Shown here one piece after another: positions 58,580 through 64,000 of a stretch of DNA of 64,000 nt. This DNA comes from Streptomyces monomycini (GTDB lineage Bacteria > Actinomycetota > Actinomycetes > Streptomycetales > Streptomycetaceae): assembly GCF_022271435.1 (NCBI RefSeq), contig NZ_JAFIQY010000004.1:124001-188000 (forward strand), in the 5' to 3' direction. The translations under genes and the position numbers were made by a program. Position 1 is the first letter of the stretch; each line of letters opens with the position of its first letter. The notes beneath the pieces were generated by a model, which ran no database searches, was not told where the DNA came from, and saw nothing but the letters and a program-made list of their open reading frames with translations.

Positions 58580-59887
58580 ATGCCCGACCACCGGCACTCC
58601 GGAACTCCCGAGCCCCCGCGGCCGCCCCGCCCTTCGCCGCCACCGCGGCCGTCGCCGCCCGCCCCCCGGCCCTCGCGGCACCGGCGCCGGCTCGGCACCA
58701 GGCACCTGGTGCTGATCGCCCTGCTCGCCGTGCTCGGCTCGGCCGGCACCTTCGTCTCCGTGACCGGAAATGCCTCGGCTCACAACACCACTCCCCCGTC
58801 CGGGTCTCCACCCGTCGACACGTCGTCCACCCCAACGTCACCCAGCGTGACACAGCCCACTGACAACGCCTCCGCGACCGCCCCCGGCACCGGTTCCGCC
58901 GGCCCGTCGAGCACCCCCGCCGACGCCCCCGACGGGCCCGCGGGCCCCACCGCATCCGGCGCTCCGACAGCTCCCGGCGGCACCTCCGGCACCGGCCAAA
59001 GCGTCCCGGCGGCCGGTGACTTCGCCGACATCCGCTCCGTACGCCCCGGCCCGCAGCCCCCGCGCGCCGGACGCGGCGCCTCCACCGGCACCTTCACCAG
59101 CAACTGCGGCCGCAACGAGAACCGGCACCAGAACCCCGACAACTTCATCGTCACTCCCGGTGTCGCCAACGGCGCCCACCACCTCCACGACTACGTGGGC
59201 AACCGCTCCACGGACGCCTTCTCCACCGACGACTCGCTGCGCGCCGCCGGGACCACCTGCGCCCGCGGCGACACATCGACGTACTTCTGGCCCGTACTGC
59301 GCCGCCTGAGCGGGCAGGACGGCCCGAGCAGCGGCAACGGACAGGACCCGGCGGACGGGAACGTGGGCCAGGTGCTGACCCCGCGCTCGGTCTCGCTGAC
59401 CTTCCGGGGCAGCCCGGCGGGCAAGGTCGCCGCCATGCCCGAGGGCCTGCGCGCCATCACGGGCGACGCCAAGGCGTTCACCAACGGCACCGCCAACGCG
59501 CGGGCCCAGTGGACCTGCACCGGCTTCGAGAACCGGCGCCTGGCCGACAAGTACCCGCTGTGCCCCGGCGGCAGCCAGGCCGTACGGCTGCTGGACTTCC
59601 CGAGCTGCTGGGACGGGACGAACAAGGACAGCGCCAACCACCGCACGCATCTCGTCTTCCCCGACCGGGCCTCGGGCCGCTGCCCCAGCGGGACGAAGGC
59701 CGTGCCGCAGCTCCAGATGCGGCTGACCTACGCCGTGCAGCCCCGGCCGCGTGCCTTCGCCCTCGACAGCTTCCCCGAACAACTGCGCAAGCCGGTGACC
59801 GACCACGCGGACTTCGCCAACTTCATGCCGCGCGACCTGATGGCGCGCGCGGTGCAGTGCATCAACTCCGGCCGCCGCTGCCAGTGA
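58580..59887 (+). CDS. Secreted DUF1996 protein
   Basis: The 435-residue protein has a Pro-rich N-terminus, one signal/anchor helix (HLVLIALLAVLGSAGTFVSV), a Thr/Ser/Pro/Gly spacer to about residue 145, and a DUF1996 domain with SNCGRNENRHQNPDNFIVTPGVANGAHHLHDYVGN, PSCWDGTNKDSANHRTHLVFPD and MRLTYAVQ, read as separate blocks. The Cys and His pattern is as in fungal and actinobacterial secreted DUF1996 proteins; function unknown. It lies directly after the DUF4142 gene. Confidence 0.9.
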   Translation: MPDHRHSGTPEPPRPPRPSPPPRPSPPAPRPSRHRRRLGTRHLVLIALLAVLGSAGTFVSVTGNASAHNTTPPSGSPPVDTSSTPTSPSVTQPTDNASATAPGTGSAGPSSTPADAPDGPAGPTASGAPTAPGGTSGTGQSVPAAGDFADIRSVRPGPQPPRAGRGASTGTFTSNCGRNENRHQNPDNFIVTPGVANGAHHLHDYVGNRSTDAFSTDDSLRAAGTTCARGDTSTYFWPVLRRLSGQDGPSSGNGQDPADGNVGQVLTPRSVSLTFRGSPAGKVAAMPEGLRAITGDAKAFTNGTANARAQWTCTGFENRRLADKYPLCPGGSQAVRLLDFPSCWDGTNKDSANHRTHLVFPDRASGRCPSGTKAVPQLQMRLTYAVQPRPRAFALDSFPEQLRKPVTDHADFANFMPRDLMARAVQCINSGRRCQ

Positions 59888-59942
59888 GGAACACGGGACC
59901 GGGTCCACGCATGGCTGTACGAGCCGAACAGCCGTGACACCC

Positions 59943-59994
59943 GCACCGCGCTCCACTCGTTGGGGGCATAGCTCCCGACACCGGAGCGCGGTGC
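59943..59994 (+). terminator. 12-bp inverted repeat after DUF1996 gene
   Basis: The arms gcaccgcgctcc and ggagcgcggtgc are perfect and enclose 28 nt with an inner stem (ggggg / ctccc). It is likely a terminator, or a leader structure for the following peptidase gene. Confidence 0.5.
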
Positions 59995-60068
59995 TTTACA
60001 AGCCCAACCCTCGCCTCAACCATCCCTTTTGTATGCCCACCGGGCGCCTCCATACGAAGGGACGGCTT

Positions 60069-61697
60069 GTGAAAGCAGTAGCGCTGTACGGCACCCTCGG
60101 GTCGCTGGTCCTGACCGCCCTCGTCGCCGTCCCCGCGGACGGAACCGCCCGGTCCGCCGCCGCCGGGACCCCGGCGCCCGCACCGCCCCGCATCGCCTTC
60201 GGCCACTGCGCCCCCGAGGAGCACCTGCCGGCCGGTGTGGAGTGCGGCCGGCTCACCGTCCCGCTGGACTACGCCCGCCCCGCGGACAAGAAGATCACCC
60301 TCACCGTGAGCCGGGCCCGCGCCACCGGCTCCGCCAAGGAGCGCCAGGGCGCGCTCGTCTTCAACCCGGGCGGACCGGGGGCGTCCAGCATGAACTTCCC
60401 GCTGTACGCGAAGGTGGACCGCTGGCGCAGGACGGCGCGGGCGTACGACTTCATCGGCTACGCGCCGCGCGGTGTCGGGCGCTCGGCGCCGCTGACCTGC
60501 CAGGACCCGGCCAAGTTCGCCAAGATCCCGAGCGAGAGCCCGCGGCACCCGTCGAAGGCGTTCAAGCGCGGGAAGGCCGCCGAGGCGAAGGCGTACGCAC
60601 AGGGCTGCGCGCGCAACGCGGGGCCCGCGCTGCGCCACTACACGTCCGCCAACAACGCCCGTGACCTGGACATGCTGCGCGCCGGGCTCGGCGAGAAGAA
60701 GCTCACGTACATGGGCGCCTCCTACGGCACCTACTTCGGCGCGGTGTACGCGACGCTCTTCCCCGGCCACGTCCGCCGGATGGTCTTCGACAGCGTCGTC
60801 AACCCCGACCCCCGGCAGGTCTGGTACCGCAACAACCTCGACCAGAACATCGGCTTCGAGCGCCGCTGGCAGGACTGGGGCCGCTGGGTGGCCAAGCACC
60901 ACAAGGTGTACCACCTGGGTACGACACCGCAGGCGGTGCTGCGTGCGTACGAGAACGTACGGGAGCGGCTGCACCGGCGGCCCCTGGGCGGCAAGGTGGG
61001 GTCGGCACAGTTGCAGGCCGCCTTCCTCAAGACGGGCTACAACGACGCCTACTGGCCGGTGCGCGCCGCGGCCCTCGCCACGTACGTCAAGGGCGACCCC
61101 AAGCTGCTGCTCAAGCAGGCCACACCGGCGCCGGGCGGTGAGAAGGCGGACGAGAACGGCAACGCGGTCTACACGGCCGTGGAGTGCAATGACGGACTGT
61201 GGCCGCGTGACCTGCGGGTCTGGGACCGGGACAACACCGCGAGCGCCCGGGTCGCGCCCTTCGAGACGTGGGACAACGCCTGGATGAACCTGCCGTGCGC
61301 CTTCTGGCCCCGCTACTCACCGAGGGGCGCGGTCCAGGACCCCACCCGGTACGCGGAGGACGTGACCGACGTGGCCCTGCCGCAGGCGGGCGCGCCGCAC
61401 CGCCCGGTCGACGTGCGGACCGCGCCGGGCGCGCTGCCGCCGGTACTGCTGCTGGCCGCCGAGCGGGACGGCGCGACACCGCACTCCGGCGCGGTCGAGC
61501 TGCGGCGCCGGCTGCCCGGCGCGTCGCTGGTGACCGAGCGCGGCGCCGGGACGCACGGTGTGTCGTTCGGGACGAACGCCTGCGCCAACCAGCATGTGGA
61601 GCGGTACCTGCTGACCGGGCGGACCCCGGCGCGGGACACGTTCTGCGGGCCGCGCGCCGAGCCCAAGCCGGTCATGCCCGCCAAGAAGCGCAAGTAG
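60069..61697 (+). CDS. Secreted alpha/beta-hydrolase, tripeptidyl aminopeptidase-like
   Basis: The 542-residue protein begins at GTG 60069 (GAAGGGA upstream) with a signal peptide (VALYGTLGSLVLTALVAVPADG). The hydrolase core has the nucleophile elbow MGASYGTYFG, the HxGGPG oxyanion-type VFNPGGPGASSMNF, and a TAP-like C-terminal domain with catalytic Asp in LAAERDGATPHSG and His in AGTHGVSFG. Such enzymes cut tripeptides or dipeptides from N-termini outside the cell. It stands apart from the heme genes downstream by a strong hairpin. Confidence 0.92.
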   Translation: MKAVALYGTLGSLVLTALVAVPADGTARSAAAGTPAPAPPRIAFGHCAPEEHLPAGVECGRLTVPLDYARPADKKITLTVSRARATGSAKERQGALVFNPGGPGASSMNFPLYAKVDRWRRTARAYDFIGYAPRGVGRSAPLTCQDPAKFAKIPSESPRHPSKAFKRGKAAEAKAYAQGCARNAGPALRHYTSANNARDLDMLRAGLGEKKLTYMGASYGTYFGAVYATLFPGHVRRMVFDSVVNPDPRQVWYRNNLDQNIGFERRWQDWGRWVAKHHKVYHLGTTPQAVLRAYENVRERLHRRPLGGKVGSAQLQAAFLKTGYNDAYWPVRAAALATYVKGDPKLLLKQATPAPGGEKADENGNAVYTAVECNDGLWPRDLRVWDRDNTASARVAPFETWDNAWMNLPCAFWPRYSPRGAVQDPTRYAEDVTDVALPQAGAPHRPVDVRTAPGALPPVLLLAAERDGATPHSGAVELRRRLPGASLVTERGAGTHGVSFGTNACANQHVERYLLTGRTPARDTFCGPRAEPKPVMPAKKRK

Positions 61698-61734
61698 CGC
61701 GACGGGCCAAGCGGTGCGAGGGGCCACTCGGCAA

Positions 61735-61810
61735 GCGACAGGCCGCTCAGCAGGCGGCAGACCGCTCAGCAGACGACAGGCCGCTCAACAGACCACGAGC
61801 CGCTCAGCAG
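61735..61810. repeat. 19-bp tandem repeat, four copies
   Basis: Four units of gcgacaggccgctcagcag type follow one another exactly at 19-nt spacing with a few substitutions. The array directly precedes the terminator hairpin between convergent genes. Confidence 0.9.
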
Positions 61811-61811
61811 A

Positions 61812-61847
61812 CGGCGGGCCGGGTGCGGTGACGCACCCGGCCCGCCG
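61812..61847. terminator. 16-bp perfect bidirectional hairpin
   Basis: The arms cggcgggccgggtgcg and cgcacccggcccgccg pair fully around a gtga loop. It lies between the peptidase gene and the convergent hemQ. It is the strongest terminator in the window. Confidence 0.85.
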
Positions 61848-61854
61848 CGCCGTC

Positions 61855-62601
61855 TCAGGCCAGCCCGGCGACCAGCTCGGCGACCGGCTTGCGGCGACCG
61901 GTGTAGAACGGCACCTCCTCGCGGACGTGCATCCGCGCCTCGGAGCCGCGCAGATGCCGCATGAGGTCGACGATGCGGTACAGCTCGTCGGCCTCGAAGG
62001 CGAGGATCCACTCGTAGTCGCCCAGCGAGAAGGACGGCACGGTGTTGGCGCGCACGTCCGGGAAGCCGCGGGCCATCTTGCCGTGGTCGGCGAGCATCCG
62101 GCGGCGGTCCTCGTCGGGGAGGAGGTACCAGTCGTAGGAGCGCACGAACGGGTAAACGCTCACGTAGTCGCGGGCGACCTCGTCGGCCAGGAAGGCCGGG
62201 ATGTGCGACTTGTTGAACTCGGCCGGGCGGTGCAGCGCCATGTTCGACCAGACCGGCTCCAGCGCGCGCCCCAGCTTGGTGCGGCGGAAGAGGTTGTACG
62301 CCTCCTGGAGCGCGTCGGAGTTCTCCGAGTGCCACCAGATCATCACGTCGGCGTCGGCCCGCAGACCGGAGACGTCGTAGGTGCCGCGCACGACGACGTC
62401 CTTGGCGGCGAGCTGCGCGAACAGCGTCTCGACCTCGTCGGCGTACCCGGTGCGGTCCTCGGGCAGCGCGTCGCGCAGCTTGAACACCGACCAGAGCGTG
62501 TAGCGGATGACCTCGTTCAGGTCCTTCGCCTTCTTGCCGGCGTTCGGGGTCTTCTCGGGAGCGGCCCCGGTGGGGGTGGCGGGGGCGGAAGCGTCAGTCA
62601 T
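61855..62601 (-). CDS. hemQ: Coproheme decarboxylase HemQ (chlorite dismutase fold)
   Basis: The 248-residue enzyme converts coproheme to heme b in the actinobacterial pathway. Landmarks are [37 protein letters not shown] (haem-ligand His) and [19 protein letters not shown] with the reactive Tyr. It lacks the Arg of true chlorite dismutases as far as can be judged. ATG 62601 is used; ATG 62610 is possible. The cgoX stop lies 11 nt upstream, so the genes form one operon. Confidence 0.95.
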   Translation of the reverse strand: MTDASAPATPTGAAPEKTPNAGKKAKDLNEVIRYTLWSVFKLRDALPEDRTGYADEVETLFAQLAAKDVVVRGTYDVSGLRADADVMIWWHSENSDALQEAYNLFRRTKLGRALEPVWSNMALHRPAEFNKSHIPAFLADEVARDYVSVYPFVRSYDWYLLPDEDRRRMLADHGKMARGFPDVRANTVPSFSLGDYEWILAFEADELYRIVDLMRHLRGSEARMHVREEVPFYTGRRKPVAELVAGLA

Positions 62602-62612
62602 GGGTCCCATTC

Positions 62613-64000
62613 TCACTCGCCCGCCGTGGCGGCTTGCGGCAGGGTGTCCAAGATGTCGTCCGCGGCCGTGCGCGCGGAGGCGATGCAGGCCGGGATGCCC
62701 ACGCCGTCGTAGAGCGCGCCGCACACCCGCAGGCCGGGCAGCTTGCCGGTCTCAGCCCGGATCCGGGCGACGCGCTCCAGGTGGCCGACGGGGTACTGCG
62801 GCAGCCCGCCGTCCCAGCGCGAGACCCGCTGCGCGACGGGCCGGACGGCCAGCCCGACGGCCTCGCCGAGGTCGCGCAGGGACAGTTCCACCAGGTCGGC
62901 GTCGTCCCGTGCCAGGTCGGTCTCGTCGCCGTACCGTCCGACGGAGGTGCGCAGCACGAACAGGTCCGGGTCGCCGTCGGCGATCCAGCCCCACTTGTTG
63001 CTGGCGAAGGTGGAGGCCTTGATCTTGCGGCCGTCGACCGGCGGCACGAGGAAGCCGCTGCCGGTGAGCGCCGCCTCGACGTCCGCGCGGCGGAAGGCCA
63101 TGGTCACCAGGGCCATGGAGGCGTACTCGACGGCGGACAGCTCGGTGGCGGCGGCCGGTGCCTCGGCGGCCAGCAGCCGGGCGGCGGCGGGCGCCGGGGC
63201 CGCCAGGACCACGGCGTCCGCGTCCAGCGCCGCAGGCCCTGCACCGCCGTCCAGGACGACGCGCCAGCCGTCGGCGGTGCGCCGCAGCTCCCGTACCGGG
63301 GTGTTCGTACGGATCTCGCCGCCGGCGGCCCGTACCGCGTCGGCGACGGCGCCCGGCAGCGTGCCCACGCCGCCGTCGATGCCCATGAAGACCGGCGCCG
63401 GCGCCTGGTCCGATCCGGCGGCGCGCGCCGCCGTCCGCGCCTGGATGCCCCTTACGCCCTCGATCAGCGAGCGCTCTGCACGCGCCGCCTCGAAGAGCTG
63501 GGGAACGGCGGCGCGCATCGAGATGCGGTACGCGTCGCCCGCGTACACGCCGCCGAGCAGCGGTTCGACGAGCCGGTCGACGACCTCGCGGCCCAGCCGG
63601 GCGGCGACGTACTCGCCGACCGCCACGTCCGCGCCGACCTCCGTGCGCTCCAGTGCCTCGTCCTCGGCGATCCGTGCCATGCCTTCGGAAGAGATCACTC
63701 CGGAGGCGGCCAGCAGGTCCAGGTCGCCCGGCACGCCCATCACGTGCCCCTTGGGCATCGGCCGCAGCGCGCCGCGCGTCCACAGGGCCGCGGTGGCGGT
63801 CGTGGGCGGCTGGAGCCGGTCGCCGAGGCCCACGGCGCGTGCCAGGTCCACCGCCTCCGGGCGCCTGGCCAGCATCGACTCGGCGCCGAGGTCGACCGGC
63901 ACCCCCGCGATCTCCCCGGCGCGCAGCTTGCCGCCGAGCCGGCCGGACGCTTCCAGTACGGTCACCCGGGCCCCGCCGTCCAGCAGCCGGTGGGCCGCTG
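62613..64000 (-). CDS. cgoX: Coproporphyrinogen III oxidase CgoX (HemY/HemG-like), 5'-truncated by window edge
   Basis: The frame is open to the right edge, so the FAD-binding N-terminus is missing from the window. About 462 residues are seen, including [74 protein letters not shown] and [16 protein letters not shown]. In actinobacteria it oxidises coproporphyrinogen III to coproporphyrin III, before HemQ acts. It is coupled to hemQ by an 11-nt gap. An upstream hemE is expected beyond the window. Confidence 0.93.
   Translation of the reverse strand, partial: AAHRLLDGGARVTVLEASGRLGGKLRAGEIAGVPVDLGAESMLARRPEAVDLARAVGLGDRLQPPTTATAALWTRGALRPMPKGHVMGVPGDLDLLAASGVISSEGMARIAEDEALERTEVGADVAVGEYVAARLGREVVDRLVEPLLGGVYAGDAYRISMRAAVPQLFEAARAERSLIEGVRGIQARTAARAAGSDQAPAPVFMGIDGGVGTLPGAVADAVRAAGGEIRTNTPVRELRRTADGWRVVLDGGAGPAALDADAVVLAAPAPAAARLLAAEAPAAATELSAVEYASMALVTMAFRRADVEAALTGSGFLVPPVDGRKIKASTFASNKWGWIADGDPDLFVLRTSVGRYGDETDLARDDADLVELSLRDLGEAVGLAVRPVAQRVSRWDGGLPQYPVGHLERVARIRAETGKLPGLRVCGALYDGVGIPACIASARTAADDILDTLPQAATAGE

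Noticed and set aside
1..64000. tRNA, rRNA, insertion sequence or phage genes
   Set aside because: None was recognised by eye on either strand; a covariance-model tRNA search was not possible here, so short RNA genes could be missed.

Overview
This window looks like chromosomal DNA of a Streptomyces or close relative. It is very GC-rich, uses many GTG starts, has frequent GTGA/ATGA stop-start overlaps, and carries actinobacterial families: SAV2148-type protein, HemQ with a coproporphyrinogen oxidase, a GlgX/TreY/TreZ trehalose locus, a DUF692 gene beside a TIGR04222-type membrane protein, DUF4142 and DUF1996. Both ends cut a gene: a GT4 glycosyltransferase at the left and cgoX at the right. 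I found no rRNA, tRNA, CRISPR array or insertion sequence. About 54 genes are supported, one of them broken, plus one weak leader ORF.

Region by region. 1-5139: a heptose/glycosylation locus (GT4, GmhA, bifunctional HldE, two paralogous GT2 enzymes), closed by a terminator. 5268-10274: a secreted subtilisin, then a sugar ABC importer (lipoprotein plus two permeases, no ATPase) on the minus strand. 10583-13725: an APH-fold kinase between two polypyrimidine tracts, a DEDDh exonuclease and a SAV2148-family protein. 13828-16165: two secreted proteins that together resemble one copper amine oxidase cut in two. 16383-31535: glycogen-to-trehalose genes glgX, treY and treZ, with a D-aminopeptidase, a LysR/flavoprotein-disulfide-reductase pair, a ribosomal-protection GTPase, an FHA protein and a frameshifted acetyltransferase between them. 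31574-44423: PfpI, PucR regulator, phosphoesterase, msrB-murC, a two-component system divergent from an ABC exporter, a USP-like protein, a RibD-like reductase and a ZapE/AFG1 ATPase. 44628-54875: PhoX-like protein, small zinc ribbon, ABC pair, AIM24, PTH2-like hydrolase, two LysR genes each divergent from a neighbour (darcynin; a PLP lyase), a NERD-like protein that seems to lack its catalytic residues, and a LysE exporter. 55065-61697: a DUF692 (MNIO) enzyme coupled to a membrane protein with a ten-cysteine Gly/Ser tail, then secreted DUF4142, DUF1996 and peptidase genes. 61855-64000: hemQ and cgoX of the coproporphyrin-dependent haem pathway.

Two systems stand out. In the first, an MNIO oxygenase gene with all its motifs ends 5 nt before a gene for a membrane protein whose last 71 residues carry 10 Cys in Gly/Ser spacers, and a perfect 15-bp hairpin follows. 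This looks like a modification enzyme with a membrane-anchored substrate. The second is the apparent two-polypeptide copper amine oxidase, whose cofactor motif is unusual.

The window is also rich in short tandem repeats, at least a dozen unrelated arrays with units of 12-37 bp, mostly near gene ends. One 24-bp array has expanded inside the acetyltransferase gene and changed its frame.
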